Assembly (NCBI GenBank): GCA_000708835.1
Contig: DF237162.1
Coordinates: 80,588 to 127,699, forward strand
Length of the DNA: 47,112 nt
Reading direction: 5' to 3'
From: Klebsormidium nitens
Lineage: Eukaryota; Streptophyta; Klebsormidiophyceae; Klebsormidiales; Klebsormidiaceae
Positions 24,533-36,382 of the stretch are shown piece by piece. Every line of letters begins with the position of its first letter. Position 1 is the stretch's first letter. Below the pieces are notes generated by a model. The model saw only the letters and a list, made by a program, of their open reading frames with translations. It was not told where the DNA came from and searched no databases. The translations under genes and the position numbers were made by a program.

Positions 24533-27500
24533 ATGGGGGAGAGCCAGTATTCCTTCTCCTTGACGACTTTCAGGTCAGTACTGCTCGCCGCTTGGCTTTG
24601 AACTCCTGACTTGTTGTTATGATCCAACTAGGATACCTGAATGAGTTTTCTGAAATGCAACGGAGGATTCCTTCTGACCCACAGCAATCCGTTCAAATTT
24701 ACTGGCGATCATCTGGTGGTTCTGGTTGCAATTGTTTGATGCAGTTCTGATTTGTGACAGCAGCACCTTACTGCCTGGGTGACTGTATCAACCCTGCTCG
24801 AATGGCTCTTTATCAGCACACGCAACAACCTTATGGCGACCCTCCACCTTGTGATAGTGACCCTCACCGAAAATTGGGACCATTGAGTGCTACTTTACGG
24901 TGATCAGCTGGCCTGTGCCTACTCTATTTACGAATTCTTGGGACTATGAGGTCAAAAATAGTCTGAGACAACTCTTTTGCTGGTATGGGCTATTAGTCAA
25001 CCCAAACAATCCACCACCCCGTCATCCTTCTGTGCAGTCCATCAGGAAAGCTGGTGCAAATAGAGTACGCTCTGAACGCAGTAAACGCTGGAGCCACTTC
25101 TTTGGGCATCAAAGGTACGTCACAAGAAGCGATGGCCAGAGACTCAGCACCTTCGAATCCCCCATTTGAGGAGTTCATTGGCGCAATGGATTGTCCCCTG
25201 AACAGCGTCTATGAATATAGTCCCATATGCAGACGGCTGTAGGAAGCTCTGTTGATTCTGCTGGTGCAACAAAGAATTCTGCCTCCGGCAAAGAATTCTG
25301 TTTTTCTTACATTGCTCTCAGAAGGAGACTGACCCTCTCGTGTGTACTTTGCAGCCACAAATGGAGTCGTGATAGCTACAGAGAAAAAGCTGCCGTCAAT
25401 TCTGATAGACGAGGACTCGGTGAGGCTCAACTTTGGGACATTGAAACACTTGGTCCTCTGAGTATTTTGTTGCCTTCTGCAGGTCATCAGTGCACTGCCT
25501 CGCCTCCTAAGATTTGCAGGACTATGTTTGTATACCAGATACTAAACTGATCTGATGTGGACTTTTTGTTGTGACCTGCAACAGCCTAGGCCTGCATTTC
25601 TTAAGAGCCCAATTGCGGGCAAGCTAGCCCCCCTCTTCTCCACTGAACCACTTTACGATTTTCTTTTGAAGCTCCTGAAGCAGTTTTGATCCTCTTGATC
25701 CTCCAGTCTTAGGGACTCAAGCGTATGCATCTGGCACAGCTGACTAATGATTGCCGCTTTGATTGCAGGTCAAGAAAATATCCTTGTTGACAGAGAATAT
25801 AGGCGTCGTGTACAGGTAAGGGCTTCGGAAGCAGAAACCGCGTGACTTTTCTTGAAGACTTGAACAGAAGTTAAGGTGTTGCTTGGTGCTGAATCACCCC
25901 CTTCCACAAGCACGTGGCACCAAGAATTGTGTTGGTCATGTTTCAACAGTGGCCTGCTGAGTCCTTCCCAAAGATTCGCCGCTTTGTTGACTCAAAAAAT
26001 GTACGTCGTCAAAGCAGAGAAGACCTGACTGGAACATGCAGCAATCTCTGGGTCCAATGGAATACTTAATTATGTCTCCCTGATGCAATACTTCCCTTAT
26101 GCAGCGGGATGGGTCCAGACTCTCGAGTGTTAGTCAGAAAGAGTCGGAAGCAGGCGCAGGCGTACCATAGACTATACGAGGTAAGACAGCCCCGCTTTTC
26201 TATTTCTGCTGGCACTGTTATGCAACTTGAAGCGACAACTGCTAGGTTCTTGGTTTCCAGCAAAGCCTTCCTTGTGACCTTCTGAACAGAACCTCAAAGG
26301 GGACCCTGTTGCTGAGTTCCTACTGAGGTTGTCATCAGTCCTTAGAGGCCGAATGAGCACAAACTTAAGGACAAGTCTCAGCTCAGTGTAACTCATGTGC
26401 CTAGTCTGAGTCAATGAGTAGTGGAAGATTGTAGTTGACCCAAGCAACTCACAAGGCCTTGGCCAAAAGGCCAAACAGGACCCTTGTCAGGCTTCTCATT
26501 CTCTTGTCGTCGACTGATGGCCGCGACTCCTTCCGATTGCAGGAGAACATCCCGGTTACGCAACTCACAAGAGAAATCGCGACAGTCATGCAGGAGTTCA
26601 CGCAATCCGGGTGAGTCTGCAAGCCAATCAAGCAGGCAATTGTTCCTCGTTTCTTACCTCAAGAACACTGCCTGAACGGATACTGACGAGTCGCCTCTTC
26701 CTTCTTTCGGTCAGCAGGTATTAGGTGGGGTGGTCATGGAAGGCTCGTCAGTAGGTCGTTGCCGGTTTGGCAGTTACGCCGGCTGCGTGGCTTGGATCCG
26801 AGCTCCTCATTAAACTCGAATAGTAATGGAATTGATTGATTGATAAGAGGGGGCAGCAGTCACACACTTGCTGCAGCGCCAAATTGTGTGCTTTGGGCTC
26901 GAAGAAGAACCATTCCTCGTTGCCCATCTTCTGTCAACCACAAAGCGTGCGCCCTGCGGTCGTAGTCGCTCTTTAAGGATTGGTTTCAGATGCATCCGAG
27001 AACCTCTGATTTAGCCAAATGCGGTTTCCAACTTTTTCCGAGACACCTCAGCAGAGAACACCGTCTGTAGCGGGTCACACTTCCCAGTCCTCAATAAAAG
27101 CCAAAATATTTTCCAGTCTTTCCAATCTTCTGCACGCCTCAACTCCTCCCCCTCCCCAGCATGCGACCCTGCCGGCCCCCCCTCTTTTGTAATCTGTATC
27201 TTATTCCCTTTTTCAATATCAAAATTATTAAGTGTGAGTGGTTGCGCAGGGGCGTCCGACCGTTTGGCGTGTCGCTGCTGGTGGCGGGGTACGACGCCGA
27301 CGGCCCGCACCTCTTCCAGGTCGACCCCTCCGGCTCCTACTTCGCCTGGAAAGCGTCCGCCATCGGCAAGAACATGGTCAACGCCAAGACGTTCCTGGAA
27401 AAGAGGTGAGGGCGGAGTGGGGACGGGCAACAACTGCTTGGTGGAAAGGTCCTCAGAGCCTCGAAAGGTTCTTGTGGAGCTTTTTGTAAGAGCTTCACAA

Positions 27501-28812
27501 GCAGCAGTTGCAGGTTATCAGAAGACATTTGAGCCGCTTTGATGTTCGGAAGTCTTGTGCCTGATTGGGATTCGCAGCGCATCTGTCGCCGTGCAAGGCG
27601 TTGGTGATTGGAGCTTGCTTCGCTTGGAAAGGTCTCGTGCCCTCGGAGCTCCCGTCCTTTTGCATCTAGTCGGCCCCTCAAGTCTCCGAGGAAGGGTCAG
27701 TTCAATGTCCTTCTGTCGGACCACCCAGCGGTGATCCTCCATCGGCTGTCCACTTATCGTGCTTTGCTGACAGACAGTAATAACGGTGTTCTCCGTCTTG
27801 ATTGCCTCTGCTTCTATCCATTCCCCGCTCGTGTGAATCTGAATAACGGTTCAATTACAAGTCAAGGATCGCTTCCCTTCACGTCGAAGTCGAAGGAGGG
27901 TTCGACAATTGAGTTCAGTAATGCAATTTTCGTGCATCCGAGGTTCCAGTTTTGCTCGCCTGCAGGTTCAAGGAAGACAGGGAGCTATAGGATGCCTAGA
28001 ATTTTATCTCAGATAAATCCAAACGGAAAATGATCGCTCTTCCTGCAGGTATACGGAAGATATGGAGCTGGAGGATGCCATCCACACCGCCATCCTCACG
28101 CTAAAAGAAGGGTGAGCGCTGCAAAGTCGTCTAGCATTCTCGCCCACTCGTTCCAGGAATCACCCCCCCCGGGGGCCCAGGCTCGCGGAGTCCTATGAAT
28201 CAAGTAGTTAAGTATTGTTTGCTGTTTAGCGGACTTCTCTTCTGCAAGAGCTGTGTTCTTGCTTTGCAACGTTTGGTTCGGTCCGCCGAAATATTTGCGG
28301 ATCTCTAAAAGTGGTACCGCTCCAGGCAGAGGCCTCGACGTTCACTGACTCTGTTATTGAGGCTGTCGGAATTTGGCAATGTCATTCACACAAGTTTTCC
28401 GGTACATGCCGGCCCTTGTGACTTTCTTCGTGAGGAGTGCATGCCGCTTGAACGAAAAAAGGTCTGGAGATGTGATGAGGCTTTGGAAGATTGCAATCCC
28501 ATGCACTACCAGAGCTTGACCTGCTTGTATCTCCGTTCTCTGCGCAGGTTTGAGGGCCAGATTGCAGGTGACAACATTGAGATTGGTATCATCGGGCAGG
28601 ACCAAAAATTCAGGTACAGTCTCATGGCTTTCGCTCGCTTTGCGTTCTTGTCTTGCTTGTTCTGACGACTCTCAGCAACATGACTGACAACTCTGCAGAG
28701 CGGTGATGGCGTTGATTCCTCAGGACCTGGCAACTTGACCACTGATCTTATCTGTTGATGCAGGGTATTGAGCGTCGCAGAAGTTAACGACTACCTTGCG
28801 GAGGTTGAATAA
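24533..28812 (+). CDS. PAB: 20S proteasome subunit alpha type-2
   Basis: Ten exons join in frame: 24533-24573, 25038-25114, 25355-25419, 25769-25815, 26105-26180, 26543-26610, 27250-27405, 28049-28111, 28548-28613 and 28764-28812, giving 235 residues, the normal length. The product is a structural alpha-ring subunit of the proteasome core. Diagnostic segments run the whole length: [20 protein letters not shown] with the alpha-subunit N-terminal signature, [115 protein letters not shown] and a final LAEVE. Nothing is missing. Introns are ordinary, apart from 27406-28048, which is long and partly open by chance. Confidence 0.97.
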
Positions 28813-30189
28813 GACGGAAGTGCACCTTTGGTTGTATATCTCAGGAAGATAAGCATACCTTGTTCTCTGGAAACGTTGCTCAGAAGCGTCTCTTGTGTTC
28901 AGGATGGCTGTCATGCGATTGTGCTTACTTAGTTGCCCAACTCACTTGGTAGACAAGTCAGTGCATCAAGGCATGGCATGTATTAGTGCAGATTTTGGGT
29001 GTGGCTTGCCTTGTCTCATGTCCATGGATTCTCTGCAATCAGATCTACGTTCTGAACACTTCGGATCGATCAATGCAAAATGATCGATCCAGGAATTGAT
29101 GGTTTTGCATGCAACTTACTCGAAAGTTGCGCGGCCGCTAACAATTAGAGCCTGGCACGCACCGCATGGAAAGCACATGGTCGACCGGCCATCGACATAT
29201 ATAGGCGCATGACCTGTTAGGTTTCAAAGCTCATGCAGGCCGCACGCCTTAATTGGTACGCATTAACGCGTGCCATGCACCAATCCTGCATATATGGCAT
29301 ACGTGCCAAGATCGGACGACATGTGCGTGGCCAAAGCGGCACGCGCGCGGGCGCATATCATACGTTACGTACCGTATTCGTACCGCTGCACCGTGACGGT
29401 TGCCGCGCATGCACGGCTGTATGTTTCACCATATATATGTCAACGAGGCCCGGGAGCGCGGCGCGTCATATGATTCACTAGGGAATTCTTCATTATTTTC
29501 CAGCTAGTCAGTAGCCAACACTGCATGTGATCTGCTCGTGCCGCCAGTTTATGCTGCCCTGCATGGTTTGAATAGCTCTCAGCTAGCCTAGTTTAAAGCA
29601 ATCATAATCGCAGGTCCAGCTCCTGCACGCATATATTGCGAGCGTGACCACATGCTATACGGATTGATTACGGTTGACCGGCCAAATCAAGCTGAAGAGC
29701 ACATGGCAGGGTGTTGTCAAGCTTCTGTGATCAAGTCGAGAATCTTGCAGAGATCAGTGAGATGGATTTGATGAAAGTTTCTGATTTGGGTGGGGGGCGT
29801 GGAGGGACGCCTTTTGTTGGGAAAGGCATCCCATGTTTGTTTGAGAGGGTCCAGGACCTTTGAGAAAGGGGGTTGGAGAGGGTTGCTGCCGCTGCAGAAA
29901 ACCCTGGGTGATTGCGCGCTTTCAAGGGAAAGAGAATAAGGGACTTGCGGAATGATAATCCAGGACTTTGGGTTTGGCGCCGAGAGGCGGAGGGGAACAG
30001 TGGGGGGTCCTCGAAGGACTCGGGAGAGCTTTGTAGCGAGGCTCTGGGAGAGGAGCTGGAGGACAATTCTGGAGAGGGTTTGAGAGTGGGTTTCGCAGAG
30101 GCTTCAAGAGAGGGTTTCGAAAGGGTTTCGGGAGGGGGTTTAGAAGAAGGTTTCGGAAGAATTTGGGGAGGGGGTTTAGAAGAGGGTGG
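28813..30189. other. Intergenic region between convergent proteasome and CDC20 genes
   Basis: About 1.4 kb with no supported gene. From 29090 to 29660 the base composition changes: CATGCA and ATATAT motifs, a GCGGCCGC at about 29132, and CG-rich words such as GGCACGCGCGCG. From about 29990 to 30186 a purine-rich stretch repeats GAGGGTTTCG, AGAAGG and GGGGTTTAGAAG, ending next to the CDC20 stop codon. It is open on both strands because of its composition, but this looks like a simple repeat in the 3' UTR region. Confidence 0.55.
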
Positions 30190-33100
30190 TCATCGGATGT
30201 TGATGCTCCGGAGGCCGCTCCTGCTGTCCTGTGCCTTAGCCGCCGCTTTGCCACGTGTCCCGGCGGGGACTGAAGCGGCGTCGTTGCCGCCGAAGACTTT
30301 CCAGAAGCGCAGAGTCTCGTCGGCAGCTGCGAGAATACACCAGGACACGGACTTTATCAGTGTTCGTTGACGCCAATAAGTTGAGGCAGTGGGGATTGTA
30401 AGCATCTCTCCGTTTAATCGTCGATTTAGCAATGCCCGATTCATAAACTTGTCGATTCAGGTTTGTAGCATCATCAAGGAGCAGTTTAGGGATCGAGTAC
30501 TGCCGTTGGACACGATCCTCGGAGAAAGATGTTGGGCGGAGCCAAGGAGCTCTACAAGGAGGATTTGAAGGCGCAAAGGTAAAGAACAAAAGGTTTCGGA
30601 AAGAATTCGACGTCCAAGACCCCAGCAAATGCTGCCTTTGCACCTGTGACGACAGCACTTGCGCGAAACCGCATTGCATACTGTCGAGTAGGGACATTCT
30701 GAAGTTCTACAATACTTCTGTCAGACGTAAACGTGACCGAGAGCCAGAACGGCATATTCGCGGAGAGCCGCTCGGGAGTCAAGACGGGCATTCAAGTGTT
30801 CCAGCTTTTCTAACAATTTGAAAATAAGCAAGTTTCAAAGAGGCGTTCGATCAAGGTCAGAATGCCAGGAAGGCGCATTTTAGTACACAACATGTCAGGT
30901 TCATTAAGAAGGAGAAATTGGATTATTGAAGCTGCAATAACGCACCTGCGGAGCCGACGGTGGTGCCTTTTAAGACGTCGTTGAACGATTATACGTCCGG
31001 AAGCACACTTTTGCACCGACTGAAGCCTTCAACGAACGAGAAACAAAACCCAAAGATGGACAGAAACATTCGGAAAGAAAGCCTTGGCTGCTCACCTGCG
31101 GAGGCGACGGTGGTGCCGTCAGGCGAGAGCGCGAGGTGGAGGACGCGCGCGGTGTGGCCGGTGAGCTCTGCGACCTTGGCCATGGAGGGGTATTTCCAGA
31201 GGCACAGCTGGTTCTGGCTGAACCCGTGGCTCGACAGCAGCTCGCGCTCAGTGGGGGACCACTGCAGCGCACACACCTGGAGGGGGGGGGCGAGAGAAAG
31301 ATCAGTTGTCCTGTTTCAAGGGCAAACCCTACAGGATTAGTCGGCTACTGCGGACGTCAGAACCGCGCTTCGAGATTGTTCCGCGATTGGTTGACTCGGC
31401 CGCAATATGTGCATCGAGCATCGAGCTCTTAGTGCGCAGGCGTCTTCTCGAGGAACGTTCTAGTGCAGCCTTTTGGTCTCAATTGGTGACCTCGGGACCA
31501 ATTGGTCAATACATTGGCGATACACTGGTCGTCTTTAGGATCGCTGTTCTCCCACAGTATACGCATCCTCTCAAACTTGAAACCATGATTTTGAGCGTAT
31601 TAATCAGTGATCTCGCTATCGTTCCTCACCTGGCTGTGCGTGTCGATGCTGTTGACGCAAGCCCCCGTGTTCGTATTCCAGAACTTGATGCACCGGTCCG
31701 CCGTTCCTCCGCCCGACGCGAGCAGGTTGGCCTGGAAGGGGCACCACGCGAGGGCTTTGACGGCGGCCTGGTGCTGATCAATGCGGTGCAGCGGCGCCGC
31801 GGACTGGGCCGCGTCCCATACGTGCAGCAAATTGTCGTTGCCGCCGCTCGCGAGTTGCGCGCCCGAGGGGGACCACTTGAGGCCGCAGATCTCCTGTGGA
31901 GTTTAATCAGAAATTGCTTTCAGCTTTTGAAACACACGAGTTGCAAGGTGTTCTTATCGAGCTCGGAAGCTGCACGCCCGAGGGGGACGGCTTAAGGCCG
32001 CAGATCTCCTGTCGAGTTCAAAGAGGTTTCCAATCAGCTGTGACGGAAGATTTGGGTCCCCCGTTTTGAGGTGTTTCGATTGTGCTCGGCAGCATTACAG
32101 AAGGGTTCGTTGTGGCACCTTAGGCAGCCATTGTCAAGGCCAAACGAAGAGGGAACAAAATCTCTGGGTCCGAATCAGATGCTGTCACATGCAGAGACTC
32201 TTCTAAGCTTTGCCGCAGACTTGTCGATGACACGAAAAGCAAGACAAAGACAAGAAAGGCATATAGGTAGTCAGAAGGAAGTCGTTCAAGAGAAGAACGA
32301 ACCTGCTCGTGCGCGCCGGTCATGCGTGCGGTGATGTGCTCGCGCAGCCTGACGTCATGGTTGAGGATGAGGCTGTCGCGGCCGCCCGAGCTGAGAGTGG
32401 GGCCGGACCAGGAGAGGGCGCCCACGCGTGCAGAGTGGCCACGCAGGGAGCGGATCTAGGAGCAGGAGATGTCAGAATTAGAAACGGTGCAATGCTTTCA
32501 TTGACGACCGTTGTTGAGGATGCCGCATGGAATGGTACGGATGCTTTGCCCGTTTTGTCTGGTCCTGTGTCGGTGTGTTTCTTGTCAGATACGGAGGCAG
32601 AGGTCCTGTGCTCGGAACAGATTCCTGACAAACGAAGGTAAGCCAATCCTTAAGAATGTCACAATGCTGGTCTCTCTCCGTTGCTAATCTGCTCTCGTCT
32701 TCTTATTCGAGCCCAACTACGAGCAGATTCAGAAACACGGACAAGCAGAAGCAAAGCAAGGCCAGCTTAAATTAGAAAATCGGCAAAGCTTTCAACCGAA
32801 CTGTTTGTTGACGTTGTAGTCCGCTACTTGGGCCTCGCTTCCAGTACCTCTATAATGCAAATTGATCCCGAAATGATACCAAAACAAGACAAGGGACCAA
32901 AAAGTAGAGATGCGAGCAAATGACAGACAAAATGGTACAGATTCTCAATCTCGTCCACATCGTCCATGTCTTCGCTTCCTAGTTTCAGAGCTGCTTCTGT
33001 AGTTTGTGACATGACAAATAAGAAGGAACGACACGGCAATGCCGTGTTACCAGGAAAACCGGTCAAACCATACAGAAGACTTCTTCATTCAGTTTTGTCG

Positions 33101-35538
33101 GCCTCACAGTCCAACATGTGCACTTGGCTACTATTATAGTAACCAAAGGTCGACAATAGGAAACAAAAGAAGCACACAAAGGGAAAACCCTCATTGTCGA
33201 AGAAGACAAAGACACGATCCTCACCTGTTTGTTGGCCTCGCAGTCCCACAGCTGCACCTCGCTGCTCCCGAGCCCCACTGCGAGGTGCTTCCCGTCGCCT
33301 GCCCACGCGACGCTCGTCACGTAATCCTCCCCGCCCTCGTTGCCGGCTTCCATGAGCTCCTGAATGGTTCCGCTGGCGGCGTTCCACAGGTAGACGGTGC
33401 TCCCGAGGGCGATGGCAAGGGTGTTGCGCGCAGACCAGTCCAGCAGGTTCAGGTAGTAGTCGTCGACGAGCTCGGGGGCATCCAGGATGCGCTCAGGAGC
33501 CTGGAAAGACAGGGATATGAGTTTGATTTACACTCTACGGTTCTTCAGTGAACATGCTCGTGGGCCTGGACGGCTTCAGTTTGACGGTTAACGGTAGAGT
33601 TCAGGCTTTGGTTTTGGAGGACGTGCACAAGTTTGTCGTCAATGCAAAATGGCGCTCAAGGGCCTGGAAGGGATATGGTTCACAATCACTGATAGTCTAA
33701 TGTAAGACTGCTGGGAAGGTTATCTCAGCCGATTTCGTAACCATAATGCCTTCGCATTCTAGAAGGGGAGGTAATTTGAGAGTGATTAAGATTGAGCATG
33801 AACTATGCTGTGGAGATTATTCTGATCAACAAACGCAGATATCAAGGGCTTGGAAAACCATTGAGTTGATTGAATATAAACAGGAGAGCAGTTTGTCAGG
33901 AGTTGGGATGGTGCTGAAGGGCGTTACACTGTCCCAGCCTTGGTCATCCTGGTCCCCTGAATGTATGTTTGGTTGGGGGGCTCAAGTGTCACAAACAGAT
34001 CTCCAGACCCCGCTTTGAACATGTAAATATGAGGTTCCAGAGCACGAGGCCACTGAAAAACATTACGGACACCAACAGAGTATTCAACGTCGGCTAGTCC
34101 CTCGGCTCACAGCAACCCTCAATTCATTCTGAGGAACCAGATTACATTTAGCACCCACGCTTAGAGAATGAATTAACAGATCAAGCAAACGCTGCCGACC
34201 AGTGAGCCAGTCCTCACCGAAGGGATGTGCCGGAAGGCCTTCTTCGCTGGCCGCACCGCAGGGTCCATGTTCTGGGAGTAGAGCACGCGCATCGGGTTCA
34301 CGTGGCCCTCGGGGGGCGCCGGCGCCTTGTGCTTGAACGCCAGGATCCGGCACTGCTCGCTCTCGTCGGTGCGGAGGAGGGACCCCGCCAGCTGGCGCTT
34401 GTACTCCTCCTTGGTGGGGGAGAGGCAGTCGGAGGCGTGGCTGCCGGCGTTCTCCTTGGCAGACTCTTGCATGAGCGTGAAGTGCGCGACGTCGAGGTCC
34501 ATGGCGCGGCGGCTGGGGATGAAGCGGTCGCCCTGGGTGGGGGCAGAGAGATCGCTTGTGAGTTAGGCTTCAGAAGAGTGTGGCTTGTAGGTTGGTTCAG
34601 CGTGGGGTTTTGTCTGTGTGCATCCAGTGGGGTCAGATTGAGTTTCCAGAAAAGGGCAGCGGGGTTTTGGCGTGTGCAAGTTTAATGGATGTCTCCTTCC
34701 CGACAGAAATCAAGGGTTTTTCTTCCAAGGAGCACACAGGATGCTTCTATCTGATTGTCGAGCATGATTTGATTTGTCTACTCAGTCAGGATGATCTGAA
34801 GCAAGATATGCATGCAGAGTTCAGCGATGAACTTCAAGACAAAAGCGAGGACGAAGAACTGCTTAATAACCAACCACAAAGATGGAGGCATTGAAGCAAT
34901 TGAGGCTAATCTTTGATTAGAGTCCCTTGGTGGAAAAGTTGTTGAACCCCCCTGCTCGCTTTTGACAAAGTGCTCATGCAGCAGTTGGAGAGATTGGCTG
35001 CTTTTGCAGATTTGCACGAAAAGCCCCTCTAATAACACCGCTTCCGGCTGCCTCTCATCTATGAATCGAGCATCTCGTCTTTTTCTATAAGTTGCTGGCT
35101 AGATTCCCTTTGCCATCTCACTTTATATTCAGATGCTATTTCATCGAAGCCCAACTTCAGTTGCTCTCGCAGATTCTGCAAATGAAAAACCCTTTGAGGG
35201 CTTGCGCTGCCTGCTTCGTTAATGCACCACTATTTGTGATTAACATTATCCTTCCAAGTAGAGCAACAAACCAAGCCTGACCATCCAGGTCTCAGGCGTA
35301 CCGGTGCCTCGTCCCAGGCATCTTCATTATCTGGAGTTCTCCTAATCGGGATTTTTTCTTGAGCTTTTCCTACCTTTCCAGGGCTCCTGATTCTGGAGGG
35401 CGTCTTGCAGGGGGTGCTCTTCTTTGCTGACCGGAACAGTGCCACTGGTCGTGGGGACTGGTACTCCTGGCAGTTGGCCGCGCGCCTCTCCCTGCACGCC
35501 TGGCCCAAAGGCGTCTTGACAGGCGTCTTGCACGCCAT
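30190..35538 (-). CDS. CDC20: CDC20, WD40 activator of the anaphase-promoting complex
   Basis: Seven minus-strand exons join in frame: 35538-35302, 34532-34218, 33500-33225, 32455-32303, 31893-31630, 31276-31096 and 30326-30190, giving 520 residues. CDC20 recruits substrates such as cyclins and securin to the APC/C and is the target of the spindle checkpoint. Its working motifs are all visible: a C-box (DRFIPSR, residues 81-87), a KEN box (105-107), a Mad2-interacting motif ([12 protein letters not shown], 141-152), seven WD40 repeats from about residue 185 ([59 protein letters not shown]) and a C-terminal Ile-Arg tail. The Mad2 motif and the DDYYLN wording favour CDC20 over CDH1/FZR. The start ATG is the first Met of the exon's coding-like stretch; another 5' exon is possible. 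Three introns hold copies of exon ends. Confidence 0.95.
30942..30966 (-). repeat. Copy of the CDC20 exon 6 donor end
   Basis: CACCTGCGGAGCCGACGGTG matches the end of exon 6 at 31094-31113 with one change in that stretch, and includes a GT donor (GTGCGT on the minus strand). It lies about 130 bp beyond the real exon end, inside intron 6. Confidence 0.65.
31972..32018 (-). repeat. Copy of the CDC20 exon 5 acceptor end
   Basis: CGCCCGAGGGGGAC, then GGCCGCAGATCTCCTGT, repeats the start of exon 5 (31860-31896) about 120 bp upstream in the transcript. The CAG acceptor and codons for EICGLK are kept. The following intron bases are also similar (GTGGAGTTT against GTCGAGTTC), as expected for a tandem duplication spanning the junction. 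Confidence 0.75.
33088..33130 (-). repeat. Decayed copy of the CDC20 exon 3 donor end
   Basis: GTCGGCCTCACAGTCCAACA..TGCACTTGGCT resembles the end of exon 3 (about 33229-33265), which encodes [10 protein letters not shown]. The copy would read HMLDCEADK. It lies about 130 bp into intron 3. Identity is lower than in the other cases. Confidence 0.6.
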
Positions 35539-36382
35539 GCCTGATCTGCGCTTGCAAGGGTTAGTGGAACCAAGGAGGGTTTCCGATAAGCAAGCAATGA
35601 CAAAGAAGCAGCATGCAGTACACGAGATAATATGACAGCAGTGATGGCAAGCAATGACAAAGCAAAGCAATTGTCGATAGTGAGCAAGCGAGCGCAAGAG
35701 GAGGGGTGGATATCCTGGCAGCAGCCAACCAACGTCTGCGCAGAGAGACTGCAGAAGCAAGCGTAAGCAGCGAGCAGAGCGCAACAGCACAGGTGATCAA
35801 TCGCAAATCTCTATCAGCAGTGAAAAATTTGTGGTCAAGTGAGTTTTGTTGGTGGCCTTTTGAGCTTGATTCACACAACAAACTGGGCAATGCAGGCATC
35901 CATCATGCTGACGTCATGCGGGGCTGCTTCCCGAGCAATTCGGGTAGAAAAGTGTCGGTTAGGACTACTCTTGAACGGCTCAACTTGCGTCTCTTTCCAA
36001 GATCGACGGTGCCGATGTGGCGGTTGCAACCTAACCATTGCCGCCAATATCGGTAACGGCTTGGCAGAAGCTTGTCAAGGTAAGACTGTGGTTCTTTCGA
36101 TTAGGCTCTGTCTAGTTTCTAGCCAGCACAAAGATCCTTGGAAGTTGGGCTGTATCTTGTCAATGTTTTGCTGATCATGCTCGTTCAACCTCGTTGCTTG
36201 CTGAGCTCCCAACTTTCTCGCTGAATTGTTGACAATCAGTTGACATCAGTTGACCTTCTGTCAGCTTTGCGATTGGAGGAGAGGCCTGGGAAGAAGGTGA
36301 GGTTCACTCAAATGAGGGGCGGTCAGGCAATTGCCCAAGACACTCGCAGCATTGCATGCTGTGTTTCTTTGAGCGTCCTTCA
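35539..36382. other. Divergent intergenic region, CDC20 and MYND gene
   Basis: An 844-bp head-to-head spacer that should hold both promoters. It contains CAATGACAAAG twice (35597, 35653) and repeated GTTGACATCAGTTGAC-type words near 36230. No gene is supported. Confidence 0.5.

Noticed and set aside
29912-30370. 152-codon plus-strand frame opposite the CDC20 end
   Set aside because: It is produced by the purine-rich GGGTTT/AGAAGG repeat and runs antisense to CDC20 exon 7.
31306-31995. 229-codon plus-strand frame
   Set aside because: Antisense to CDC20 exon 5 and its introns, with no independent support.
30190-35538. CDH1/FZR identity for the WD40 APC/C activator
   Set aside because: A Mad2-interacting motif and CDC20-type wording around [13 protein letters not shown] favour CDC20.
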